DNA of 64,000 bases, from positions 157,356,977-157,420,976 of the forward strand of contig NC_061115.1 in assembly GCF_002878395.1 (NCBI RefSeq). The letters are read 5' to 3'. How positions within the stretch are numbered: the first letter of the stretch is position 1; each line of letters begins with the position of its first letter. This document shows positions 46,852 to 59,358 of the stretch, in pieces. The position numbers and the translations under genes are program-made. Under the pieces are notes generated by a model. That model saw nothing but the letters and a program-made list of their open reading frames with translations. It was not told where the DNA came from and searched no databases. Source of the stretch: Capsicum annuum (taxonomy: Eukaryota; Streptophyta; Magnoliopsida; Solanales; Solanaceae).

Positions 46852-49800
46852 ATAGAATGTCGAAGTCTTAAGGGTATAGGATAATACGGAAATGATATGT
46901 TCCTTAAGTAAGAAAACACTGATCGAAAACATGACTATAAGATTAGAACTACTGATATTTTAAATGCTTATGCCGGACATGCATATCTAAGGCATGGAAT
47001 ACACAACTGAAGTGACTCATAGGTTGAATTCTCATAATGAATCATGCATATCTGATGCATGGATTTGTTACTGAGTTGTTCTTATGAACGCAGAATTGAA
47101 TATACTGATAAGATGAACTTTTCTATTGAACATGCGTTTCTAATGCATGCATATCTAACTGAACTGACTTATGACGTATGACTGAATACGCAATGATAAC
47201 TGGTGCAAAGCTTGTAATAAGAATCTATGCATGCATCTGAATGGGATATCTCTCCCTTGGGACCCTATGTCCCTTTATGAATGCTCAATTCACTAAGATA
47301 CTCGGAAAACTAAGGCGATGCACAGGACACCTATGAATTAAATCATAACTGAACATCTGGAATCTGAATTTAATGCATGATGCATGAACTGGGCTATACT
47401 CGTAACTACTGGTATACTCTATCTTGGAATAGTAGCATGTCTGAGATTTCGAGTAGCATGAATAAGTGCAAAGACAAGAAAACAAGTCATGCAAATCTGA
47501 CTGCTAAACTGACTTATTGGCCATACAGACTGAAGTATACTACACCCTCATACTTAACTGGAGTATCTCTTCAGCACAATTCTCTAAAGAAATTCTAGCG
47601 GTAATAGGGAGTAATGAATCTTGGGTATGGATCACACAAGACATCCAACTGAAGAAATCACAATATTGACACTACTCTGCAGTTTGGAATATAGACATAT
47701 AACTCCTAAATTAGGATAGAATTTTCAGACCTTTGGCAATACAACTTCTTACTTTCAGGCTTAGTGCACTTCCCGAATATCCCTTAACTATACTATTCCC
47801 TATAAATATCATATTCATTCAACTCAACTTAAAATTCTCATATGAGCATTGACAAATCTTTCTACTTATGTCAGAAATATTTTAATCCCTTCACCGTGAT
47901 CAAGACTAACTCTAAGTCACATAAAAATACAACATGCCAGACCTCGCTATTATTCTAAACCATATGATGCAATCTTCTATATCTCCTTTAAAGATCACAT
48001 ACTAAGTATAACATGCCTTACAACTTCAATGACTACTTTGAACTCTTAATATTAAGTCGCTAATGCATAATGGGACCTTTCAATACAATTCTAAAACGTC
48101 ATTCAAGCCTAATTTATAACCACATGTTAACTCCAAGGAAATCACCTATAAATACATACTTTACATAATGTTAACTCCAAGGCAATCACCTATAAATACA
48201 TACTTCATATAGTTTATAAACTATTATCAATATAATGCCCAGGCGCTATCCTAAAAATATACGAACACCAACTTTTCCACTAACCATTACATGTATCAAA
48301 GACTTGGCCCCAAATCTTACTTCATACTTATGGCCTTATCTAAACAAGCATACTATGATCTTCCATCAACAAGAACATTTACATCATCACCACTATCATT
48401 GCATAAGAATGGTCACTAAAAGGTTAAAATATAAGATCCTCAAGCGTGAAAACCTCTTTATACGGGACTGAGCACACTATAAAGAGTGAGTACATGAGTC
48501 AAGAGTTGCATGACCTCAATTAGAGTTCATGACCTAAGGAATGTGATTCCGACTACTTGAATGAAATAGAACTCATTATCTTGGAACTGGAAGATTACAT
48601 GACTCTCTATCATATACCGGAATCATGAACTATGATCACAGAACTAAATCATAAGGAATTAGTAAGCATCCGGATAACTAAAAAAATACTGAGGTAGGAA
48701 TGGGTTGAGATCCACCCTCACGTTCTAATGTTCTAAATCATACTGCATCACTAATAGAATCTGAGAGCCTTACTTGGTCATTCGTTCTATCATCTCCCCC
48801 TCAGTTTCACGTCATCATCTAGAGTTTGGGAAATCCTTTACCAGATTCTAACTGAACTACACTTACTGCACTCTAGGGTCTGATAAAAAATGATAATGCA
48901 TGCACATCATACAACTTAACCCGAATGACTACCTTCTGGGATACATTAGTTTGCACACTTATTTCTATCGGTTCAACCTTCAAAACTCAAACTTAGATTC
49001 TAACACTTAACATGGATATCACCAAACCTTTGATGAACCAAACCACTTTCGACATAGCATACTAATATCGCGACTCCCAACTTATGCCTCATTACTATGA
49101 GAATCAAGATCATATAAAAGGCTCAACACTATCAATCAAAACTCTTTAACCTAACTATTTAGAACCCATATAACATCTACTAGTCTTTCCCCATCTAGCA
49201 ACTCAACGGTACTACTAGCCACACCCAATATGTAATAGCCTTAGAAAGAATGTTGCAACCTCATGTCACCTTAGGCATACTTCTACATCACACATTCAAA
49301 ATCATACATCACTACGAATCAAATAAACTTAATCTATTGCATGCACCATTCAAGCCTATTAGATCACTTTTATACAACTAGTATTCATTAACTAAGAAAT
49401 CTTCACATCCACTTTTATGGACATCAACTATTCAAACTTAATATCTAGTGCTATGCATGATTTATAAACCGACCTTACTCAAAATTTTCACTTGGAAACT
49501 ATAAATAAACATCACGAAACACTAGTGCACTAGAGCTTCATAACCACAATAATCGATAATGACCTAACGGTTTTCCTTATCATAATCCATTAGCATGTAC
49601 TATTTCAACACCTCAAGCCTACTAATTTAGTCCCACAAACCATGCATCATCAAACTTTTGCCACTATTTACAACCACACCATTCAAGCCTATAGTTTAGT
49701 ATCAATCATCTACCACCAATGAAGAATGAAACATAATATAAATATACTAATCTATCAAATTGGGACATTCTACACAAATATCTCAAAAATCTACTTCATA

Positions 49801-51155
49801 CCTTCTCACAAGTAGCACTAGTTTACAACTACCAATGAAAAGAGGGTCAAGGGGGTTAAAGTCTCATAATAGACATGGTCAACCTTATCCTTATATTATA
49901 ACCCCGTACAATCGTATCTACTTATACTTCTTTCTCACATCACAATTACTTACCCCAAGCGTACATTTACACTATCTCTAAAGTCCACAACAACCATGAG
50001 TCTATACTTATAACTTACTGGCTAAACTGGCCATTTTCATACTTCAAGCAAGGACAATTCACCTTGCCTAATAACTCCTTCTCTATCTTTTACTAATAAA
50101 CTAACACACAAGGATGAATCATCTCTTTACCGGCCCAATATCATGCAACAAGATTTAGATATACATATATTAAACCTACACAAGAACAATAAGTTGGACA
50201 ACAAGTTGCTAGTGAATCGAAATAGGCCTCACACGGCTTCACTAAACTTTGATTATGTATTTTGAACAAGAAAATGGGATGAATGACAAGTCAACTATGC
50301 TAGTGAATCGAAAGAGCCCCACACGGCTTCACTAGACTTTATTTTTCAACAAAACTTTGATGATAATATTTCATGAGATAGAGATTTAATACGCAATATT
50401 CAATGAACTAAGAATACAGATCTTACTCTGTAGAAATAAAATCAGAGTCAAACACTTCTTCCATGGACTACCATACTGTCCATACATGCTGCTAGATACC
50501 AAATTAGTTTATCACTATAAATGGGTAAATCATCCTCAGTCTAACTTCTAACTTTGTGACTTCATATCACCAACTTTTTGGTCTAATTTCATTGCCAATA
50601 GGTCACGATAACAATACTTTAACACACACTTCTATTCAGGTGGAAATATAGTTCCAACATTCTGCTATACCTTATCACCTCTGAAGCATGATACTGAAAA
50701 CATAAGTTCTGAAAAGAACTGAATACACTTAATACTGTAGGTTGAAAAGCACGATTTCATCAAAATCAAGGTTCACACTAGAACCAACATACTCTGAAGT
50801 ACTAACGGACTCTTCTCAAGTCCTTACAAAAATCTTATATGATTCGATCAGAACAAACCATACCATTTAGACTCTAAACTTCTATAGTTGAATCAGCCCA
50901 ATGATGAGACATGTCTGAGAATGTTCGAGTAAGGAAAAAATTGGGATGACTATTCCTTTCATATGGGCGACACCATATCATGAATTTGAGTATGAAAGAG
51001 GAACATTCTGACTTTATTGCACGAACTAGAATATAAAGAAAGAGAATCATTCCTAATATCTAGTAGCCACCTGCTTATAAGTGTGGCATGCTACACAACC
51101 ATAAACAAGACTCTACCCGAAGCGATTTCGCAGAAACCCTGGGACCATCAACCGT
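46852..51155 (-). other. Interior of element Y, non-coding
   Basis: About 4.3 kb without protein motifs; the longest open frames (about 75 codons) look random. It is homologous to the element X interior on the same strand and to the element Z interior in reverse. For example, ACAAGTAGCACTAGTTTACA at about 49808 equals the complement of 56625-56645. Local structure includes a 44-bp tandem repeat (48124-48211) and a duplicated stem-loop (50209-50245 and 50300-50335). Confidence 0.75.
48124..48211. repeat. 44-bp tandem duplication in element Y
   Basis: Two units, 48124-48167 and 48168-48211, with ATGTTAACTCCAAGG then AATCACCTATAAATACATAC in both and only a few differences. Confidence 0.9.
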
Positions 51156-51167
51156 GCTTTGATACCA
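51156..51167 (-). other. Primer binding site of element Y, initiator-Met type
   Basis: The minus strand TGGTATCAAAGC differs at one base from the TGGTATCAGAGC complement of plant initiator-Met tRNA. It lies four bases inside the 5' LTR. Confidence 0.85.
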
Positions 51168-51171
51168 AGTT

Positions 51172-53221
51172 TGTCATGACCCAAACCGGGACTCTGGTGT
51201 AACGAGTATTCCAAACCATCAAGGCTCAAAACACCCCTTATCTATCTGGTAATCATGCATATGAATTATATGAAAAAAAATACGGAAGATACACTATATA
51301 ACGGAAACATGGTCAAGAATCATATAAAAACAATAAAGGGGAATAATGTCCCACAATATCAATAAACATCTCTATAACGTCTGTGAAATCTCTACTACAT
51401 AACTGACATAAATATCTATCTAAAAATTGGGACAAGGCCCCTAGTAGACCCAAAAATAATAAGTGATAAATAAAACTGCCAGATATCAAGCCTTCCAAAA
51501 TATAGAAGGCTCACCAAGAGACTCTGCGAATCTGTCTAAGGAAATCTACTAATTTTGTGAACCCCTAGACTGTGCCTCCAAACCTGGGAGGGAAGGGGGT
51601 CAATACAAAATTACTGGTACGCAGAGATATCAAAACAAAACATAATATTTTTACAAAATATAGTTAAGAGCCATTATAAAGTAATTTCATATCAAATCAT
51701 TTAAAAACACATGGGCGTAATGTAATTGGTTTCAACAATAATGCAATGTAGCTGAGCTAGGTGGAATACCCTACATATCACATTTGCACAAACTGTCAAG
51801 CCTCGGTTGCCGCCGATATTAGAGTATAAGTGAGGGAAAAACATACAAGATCACATAGCAGGGTGTCTCAATCCAATGGTAGTGCACATGATCATAAAGC
51901 AGGGCTCCTAACCATAGTCCCAACTTAGGAATGACATAAAGTCAGGTATGCAAGATCACAAAGCAGGATACCAAATTCCTATGTCGGAAAATACGGTTTT
52001 CAATGATGAGGACTTACACTCAAACGACTTCTTCGGGCATCCACCTATCTAATGTAAAATCAATGCATTCAAATTTCATCTGATTCAATCACATATCAAA
52101 TTCTGTAGGGTATTGTCATACCCAACGTGTAAGCCATTAATATCACATCATTCTTCTTATTCAATCATTGTATTCAACATGTTTCAACAAAAATAGACTC
52201 CTATTTTCAAGTCAAAATCATATCAATTCTCAAAATATTTCATGTCATGCTTTTTAAGATATTTTCAAACAATTTATATCATATGAACATTTAAAACAAA
52301 CTCACATCAAGAGAGGGATTCCATATCATTCATGCTCTCAAGTTAACATCTTTTTGGAATGCATGCATATACATATATCATATATCAAATCTCTTTGGAA
52401 TTATGCCTAAAGACTAAATCAATATCATAAAGATGCTTGAAAACATGTTTATATTCATAATTTCAAAACCCTCATTTTTAAAACATGAATTTTTAAGACC
52501 ATGATATTTTTGAGATAACCCCACGTACCTCTATATGTGAATATGATAGCTGCTTCTTGAAGTTTATATTGTGGAGATTCCAAATCTTCAATTTGTTTTG
52601 AAAACCCATGGTTGAATATTGAACTACTTGGGCTTTTATTTTGAACCCTAGAGAAAGTGCTTGAACAATTTTGATGAATGAAGGTGTGTTTTAGGGTCTT
52701 TGGGAACTAAATTTCATGTTTATGGCTAAATAAGGGTAGGAAAAGGACCATTTTGCCTAAAATGGAGTGTTTAAGTCACTTGAAACCTTTACATAGGCGC
52801 CGCCTATGCTATCGCCTATGCTTTTCAAGGGCCATGTGCAATTGGTTAGGCGACTTATACTACTTTAAAAGGCTATAACTTCTTGCTCGGATGCTGGATT
52901 TTAGTTAAATTGGTATTGTCAGAAAGATAACTTGAAGACCTATTATTTGACATATAGTAGGCTCTCTAATTTGACATATACAGAGAGTTGTGGTCAATGG
53001 AAGCTGACACAAATTACAACATCCACTAAAAGTTAATCGATCAAAATAGTTTTTACTCATCCTAGAGTTAAAGGACCTCTATGGTCTAAATTCAAACTTG
53101 AATGAATTCACATACTACACAAATAATTAACATGCCATATTGGCATAGGATTTATGGCTTTGGGATTATCAACGCATCAGAATCGTGGTCTATATTATAG
53201 CCCAAAATGTAGGGTGTTACA
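51172..53221 (-). repeat. 5' LTR of element Y
   Basis: 2050 bp. On the minus strand it starts TGTAACACCCTACATTTTGG at 53221. It contains a perfect 17-bp palindrome-like hairpin CATAGGCGCCGCCTATG at 52792-52808 within the short GC-rich block. Confidence 0.9.
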
Positions 53222-53560
53222 ACTGATTTGGCTGTTTACTAGTTATAGGATGTGGCTCATACATGATTTAAGTAGTGGAAGGTAGATAGAGGTTTTGATG
53301 CAAGGCCTATAGAATCGGAGGAGTTTGCTAAAGACTTCTTAGACAGGTTCTTTTAGTTTGAGTTGAGAGAAGCTAAGATGTTATAGTTTATTAACTTGAG
53401 ACAGGCAATAATAAGTGTAAAGGAGTATTTCTGCAAGTTTACTCGGTTAGCTAGGTATGCTCCTCATGTGGTAGCTAATAGCAGGTCTAAGATGAGTAAG
53501 TTTGTGTCTGGTGTATCTTACAGTGTGGTCAAGCAATGTAGGACTACAATGTTGATTAAG
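53222..53560 (+). pseudogene. gag: Tekay copy C gag, continuation after element Y
   Basis: It resumes gag after the insertion. TGTGGCTCATACATG matches copy B at about 37190, followed by the fold core (VKEYFCKFTRLARYAPHVVA-type text at 53418-53490) and SKFVSGVSYSVV. It stops at GATTAAG (53560), where partial LTR sequence begins. Stops are present (for example near 53356). Confidence 0.8.
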
Positions 53561-55752
53561 TCGCGATGATGTCCAATTTTACACTCGTTATTTTCCAATG
53601 TATCACTACAGTTGGCACCACGTTGTGCCAAGGGTCCATTTTGCAATTATCTATTTTCTAGTGGGGCACCGCAATGGCACCGAGTCGCGCTAAGGTTCCA
53701 GTTCACAGTTGTCCATTTCCTGAGGTGCAACAAGATGGCACTATTTTAGGCTGTTGCGTAAATGGGGATTTTACTCTTTCCAGCGGTGCGACGTGATTGC
53801 ACCGTGTCTCGCCGGGTGTTAAAATCAAGATTTCTAATTTTTGTGATTTAAATTTTAGGGATAGTTTTGTCTTTTCCCTAAGCCCCAAATTCGTCCAAAT
53901 ACAATATTTAAGTCCCAATAGAGCATTATTTGCTCATTATTTTCACAAATTACTCAAATTAAAGTAGTGCTCTTTCAAGAACAAAAATCCTAGCCTTCAA
54001 AGTTCTAGATCAAAACTTAAGAATTCACCATTAATTCTTACGAATTTATCAACCCAGGTATGTTAAGTGTTCATCCATGGGTTCCTTTCACCCATAGAGT
54101 CCAAGTATTCAAGTTCTAATTCAAAGTTGTGATCTTTACAAGCTATTGTGATTTTAATTATGATTTTAACCACGAACTCCCATGAATTGTTATTATATAC
54201 CAAGTTTACATGAAATGATTGTTTTTATCAAACCCCACATGTTTTGATGTTGTTATTCACTGATTTAGATCATACTTAGTGAGGTTGATGTTGAAATCAT
54301 ACTACTACTACAAGCTTTAAACTATTCTCATGTTTAGCTTAAGTGATGAATATCAAGTGTTCGATGAAATGCCTATGAAAATGAATTTGGAATGTTGCCT
54401 TCATATTATGTCCCCCAAGTTTTAATATTATTTTACTATTATTGCTATCGAGTTTGGGAATTATGAATACCAGAAAACATAGTTGTTTACTTAGTCTCAG
54501 TATCTTCAAAATAGTTTTAGAATATGTTATGGGGATTATAAATTCAGTCAGTTATCATAATAAGTTAATTTTAGAGCAATTCAGTATTTCGAGTCAGTTT
54601 AGTTGAGAGTAGGATTTTTCACTGAGCAAACCCTAGGATGGGGGATCACCTACCTGTTAAGGTTGCAACCTTAGTAGCAGTCCTTGCATTGCAGAACTAT
54701 GTAACCAAAGTAGGTTGAGATGCAACCTGCTAGTTGAGGGTTGATCTCATACGGGTACCTGCCAGTTGACGGTAGCCCTTAGTCCTTCGGGACAGTACTT
54801 TAGTAGATCCACACAGTCAGTGTTAGTTCCTGTGGCATGGTACTGACACCCTTCCAACTAAGGTCAAAGGTTGGACCCCAAATTTCTCATTGGGGCATGT
54901 TGTTTGATGATAGCTCCCATAGTCTCAGTCAAGTAATCAACTCAGTAATTCAGTTTTAGTTGCTTGACCATAGCACATAGATATCATTAATTTAGTTATC
55001 ATATTTTAGTAACTCAGTTTATAAATTACAATCAGAACATGTTTATTCCTTGTCACTCATTCTTAGTATTCACAAATTTCATGCACTCTCAATATTCACA
55101 AAATTCATGCATTCTCAGTATTCACAAATTTCATACATTCTTAGTATTCACAGATTTCATGTATTCTCAATATTCATAGATTTAATGCACTCTCAATATT
55201 CACAGATTTCACACATTCTCGGTATTTACAAATTTCATGCATTCTCAGTATTTATAGATTTCATATGTTCTATTCAGTATTTCATGTTATTTCTTCAGTC
55301 AGTTATTATTCATGCACATGAAACCATGCATATTAGCCTATCTTATTTAGCATACCAGTACATTCAAAGTACTAATCGCATACTCATTTCTTGTCCTATG
55401 ATATATCATATCATAGGTTCAAATGCTCAGTTACCGGATCACCCATAGACCTTCCAGATTATCAATTGTAGCAGTGATGAGTCTTCATATTTTGAGAATA
55501 TGCTATCTTTACTTTTATGTTTTCAGTTTAGTAGTTAGTTGGAGTTAGTTGGGGCCTGTCCCATCAACTCATATTCAGTCAGTTTTAGAGGCTTTCTAAT
55601 ATTTCAGAAAGACCTAAGTTCTGTCAATTTTTAATTATTTTTAGACAGTTGTTTTTAGGCTAATGTTTCCAGATTCATGATTAAGAAAATTTTTAGTATT
55701 TAAAACCTTATGGCGTATTCAAATATTCCACACATGTACTTTGTTATTGTTA
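53561..55752 (+). repeat. Partial Tekay LTR ending the array
   Basis: It begins inside the GC-rich module block (equivalent to about 41998 of the complete LTR) and follows that LTR to about 44150. It then changes abruptly to element Z interior at about 55753. It lacks both LTR ends. It holds modules (53561-53830), the AGTTGAGGGT-type motifs (54650-54780) and the longest minisatellite (55054-55270). The open frame 55050-55448 is a minisatellite reading. Confidence 0.85.
55054..55270 (+). repeat. 26-bp minisatellite, about eight units
   Basis: Imperfect units of ATTCTCAGTATTCACAAATT plus TCATGC, the same unit as at 43482-43672, in the third array LTR. Confidence 0.85.
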
Positions 55753-58700
55753 TAGCATCGTCATAAGAAATTTATCCAAAATTTCTTCCTTTTTTCTAAT
55801 TTTATTGGCCATCCCTCATTGTCTAGGTGATACAAGTCTAGGAGTCTAGCTCCCCCCAGCGATGTGGTTCTATCTAGTTGAGTTTTCCATAAAAGTTATG
55901 AGATGGAATAAGGACTTGAGAGGAGTCCATTTGTGCTTCAAGGTCTATTGATTCGAGTGTATACCTTTATCCTGATGAAATTGTGCCTTTTAGCCTAAGG
56001 TACAAAGTGTATTCATTCCCCTTTAAAAATTCTTGTTGCTGATATCATGCATAAGGGTAATGATGTGTAGCAAAATATTGGAAATATATTTCAACCTAAG
56101 TAGTATTATATGTTAAGGTATCATAACCTATTAGAAGTGAGATAGGCCAAGAAGTTGGTGATGTGAACACACAAGGTTAGAATCCAGAGTAAAGGTGACT
56201 TTTGTATAAATAAATAATTTTAATTGTATAACCATTGATTAGGGGATGGTTTCCATTTTATAGTGATAGACTAATGTGGTAGAAATGTTTATAGATTTTA
56301 TGGTAGTCTGTGAAGGAAGTGACAGGAGATGATTATTATTTTATTAAAAATAGGGAAGGATCTCCGAATAGATGGTTGTGGTGGTTATAGAAATCATTTA
56401 TAGGCTATGAATAGAAAGGGGTAGATTATTCAATAAGATATGGGTAGAAATTGATTTTTGTACATGGAATTTTGAAGGTAGTAGTGATGTACGCTTGAGT
56501 AAGTAAATATGACGTAAGGGAGAGGAATATATTGATAAGATCGTAATGGGTTATAATATAAGATTGAGATCGACTACCCTTATTATGTTACTTTACCCTT
56601 TTGATTATCTTTATTCTAGTAGTTGTAAACTAGTACTACTTATGAGAAGATACGTAGTAGATTTGGAGGTGTAATAGTAATGTCGTGGAGTGATTGTAAT
56701 TGAAGGTAGTAGTTAAATGAAATGAAGTATTTTGGGTTGACTTCCCAATTTGATGGGCTAGTATAGTATGTGGAATGCTTCGTTGGTGGTACATGATTGA
56801 TGCTAGACTGTAGTATTGAGGTTAAGATGTGAAGTATGGTGGTAAGAGTAGTAGCTTAAGATTGATGATACATGTTTTGTTGGAATTGATTTGTAGGCTT
56901 GATGTGATATATAAAATGGACTAAGTTGATAAATTTATGAAAAGTTTATATGGTAATCGTGAGGTATGTGTGTACATGAGGACTAGTGTTAAAATAATAA
57001 ATTGTGGTTAAATCATTAAGTGGATAAGAACATGATTATATAGGAATAAGTTGAACCCCAGGTAGCAGGTTGTCAAATAAAGTTTTATGTGTATAAGTGT
57101 TTTGTGTCCCTATATTTAATTCTTGAATGTTGTAGTATGGAGAAGTCTGGGAAGTTATTGTATAGTGTTCTTTAGAGTGAAATTGAGGAGATATAGGTAG
57201 GCAATGTGCGTCTTTGGTATATTTTTACATATTTTGTTAAGTTCTAGGTTATGTGATTAGAGATGTTATGATAGTGTTCTAAGGAATTAAAGATGGAGTT
57301 TTAAGTGTTTAGAAGCGTGGGTGTCTATGACCATGAAAATGTTAGTCGTAAGTTGATGACTTTGGGAGTTAGAAGAAATTATGATTAGTGTCCCTTAAAG
57401 TGGATGTCCTAGAAATGATTTAGTGTCTTTGTATTAGAGATTAATGAGAGGAGTTCATGTTCATCTATATACTGATACCCCCTTTTGTGATAAAGAGTGT
57501 GGATGCATGCGCTCATGAAAGTGGGAGTTGTTAAGTGATTGCTATCAGGGCTAGTAAAAGTAAAAAGTAGCATTTTTAGAAAGCGGGGCCTTCAGAGTAT
57601 AGTTTATCAGGGGCGTTTAGATTTTTTTGAGTATATGGTGATGTCTCTGTTGTGTTTAGAGTTGTGGTAATATGTTTTGATGTGAGGTTATGTCTGAAAG
57701 TCTAGGAGTATGAATTTGGTCTTAGGGGGAGATGATGGATTAAAGTAGTTCCCAAATTTTCTTATGGTGTCAAGTTTCAAGTAAGATTCATGATAAATCA
57801 ATTCCTATTCAAGAAAGCCCCTCCTAATACAATTTGAGTGGACACCTACCAATGTCTTATGTATTTAAGTCCAGCCTATGTCTAAAGTTTAAGCTCTTTG
57901 TGTAACTCATGTTATGTTCCAACCTCCAAACTAGAAGCAATAATGTCCCTTAGTGATCCAATATTCAATGTATTCAAGTCTATGTTATGTTGTTCACGAT
58001 CCATAAAAGTCCATGTCTCACATAATGCTTGATTTAAAAAAATTATGCTTTTCGATACATTTTATGCCGGGATTAGTAAAAGTGAAAAAGTTTATGCTAA
58101 CTCATGTAAAATTTTAGTTCTTTAAATGAGGATCAGTCGCTATAAGTGGCAATCCTTGTCTTAGTTGTTAACTACACAAATTTTGGCTTTATGCCATATA
58201 CCTCATGATATGTGCATCTATGTTTCTTATTGTGTTCTGTCCTAAAGAAACCATGTTGTGTTGTGTTCAGCCGAACAACTCTTTACTTATGAACCAGACA
58301 CTTGATATATAAAGTACTTCGTGTCCGTTCTATCGTATCTTCACCTCATGTAGCTCCTTGAGTAATACAATAAGTTATGATCTGACAAGTGTTACTTCTA
58401 TTCATGATTTTTATGTTTGGGTCCCTCAATGACCCTCCATATGTTAGTATGATGGTGGTTGTTCAAGCATAGTAATGTGTTAGGCAAGGGAGTAAATGCT
58501 CTTAAACGTGAAAATTTTAATGTGATTTCTTTAGCTAAATTTATAGGAGAAGGGGGAAAGGAGGAGACGAACTTTTGTTATATAAAATAGTTAGGAATGA
58601 GATCTGTGGCGAAAATTTATGTGTGAGTGAATGAAATTAGTTGGTCTTAGTGAGGAGATCCATGAAGTGGGTGTAGTAATGATAGGCTTGAAAGTTGTGG

Positions 58701-59358
58701 TTGATGAAAACGCAAATCAATGTGTTATGTGGTTGGTACACTCTAATTGAAAACCAGAGTGTGTTTGAAGGTAGTGACAAGGTAAAGCAATTTTCTTAGT
58801 GGGATGTAAAGTACAAGGTTCTATAGCTTAAATTGGCACCTTTTAACTCTGAGTTAGGCTTCAACGTAGAAGTAGTATGTAGTGAGATTCAAACTACTAT
58901 TTTTAGATATGTGTGGGGGAATCGTAAGTTGGAAATAGTGAAGTATGTTTTTTTACTATTTGGGGCATAGAAGAGTAGTGTTACTAAACTTAAGTCTATT
59001 CCTTATACCCTATAAAGTAGAGGATGCTTCCATTTCTTATCTCCCGCGAAATCTTATTTCATGATTTGTACCGATAAAAAATCAGGCCTATTACCACCAA
59101 ATTAACTCATACCTCGTGTTTTGACGATAATGATTCATAGAACTCATGTGCAAAGTCATTTATATACCAGTTCATATCCTCTCACGCTCGTGCTACACGA
59201 TTCTCTTGGCCACGTCATAAGTGCTCTTATTGAGATTTATGTATGTTTCCTTTAGAGGAGATTCTTAGACTAAGGTTACGTCCTTTATTCCATATTTTTG
59301 GAGATTCAACAAGTCCCTACCCATCATTTGGGGATGAATGATCCCAATGGGGAGATAA
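55753..59358 (+). mobile_element. Element Z interior, 5'-truncated, non-coding
   Basis: 3.6 kb without gag or pol motifs on either strand. It is the reverse-orientation homologue of the element Y interior. AAGGACTTGAGAGGAGTCCA at about 55910 complements about 50800-50825, and TAGTTGTAAACTAGTACTAC at 56620 complements about 49810-49830. It ends in ATGGGGATGAATG-type text and the purine tract CAATGGGGAGATAA (59345-59358). Its 5' LTR is absent; the interior joins the partial Tekay LTR directly. Confidence 0.7.

Larger units (their letters stand above)
44728..53221 (-). mobile_element. Element Y: complete non-autonomous LTR retrotransposon
   Basis: 8494 bp inserted in the copy C gag. LTRs are 44728-46813 (3') and 51172-53221 (5') on the minus strand, starting TGTAAC and ending GGTCATGACA. 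The flanking 5-mers GCTGA (44723-44727) and ACTGA (53222-53226) are a target duplication with one mismatch, and gag reads continuously across it once the element is removed. The primer site is at 51156-51167 (minus strand TGGTATCAAAGC) and the polypurine block at 46814-46830. The 4.36-kb interior has no gag or pol motif on either strand, so this is a LARD-like element dependent on others. By eye roughly one site in ten differs between the first 250 bp of the LTRs, so it is not recent. Confidence 0.9.

Noticed and set aside
46852..51155. Several 60-80 codon open frames inside element Y, such as 48235-48471
   Set aside because: No gag, protease, RT or other motif is visible. They are not conserved as frames in the homologous X and Z interiors, and lengths are as expected by chance in AT-rich DNA.
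55054..55270. Regularly spaced repeats resembling a CRISPR array
   Set aside because: The units are contiguous with no unique spacers, and the context is a plant LTR.
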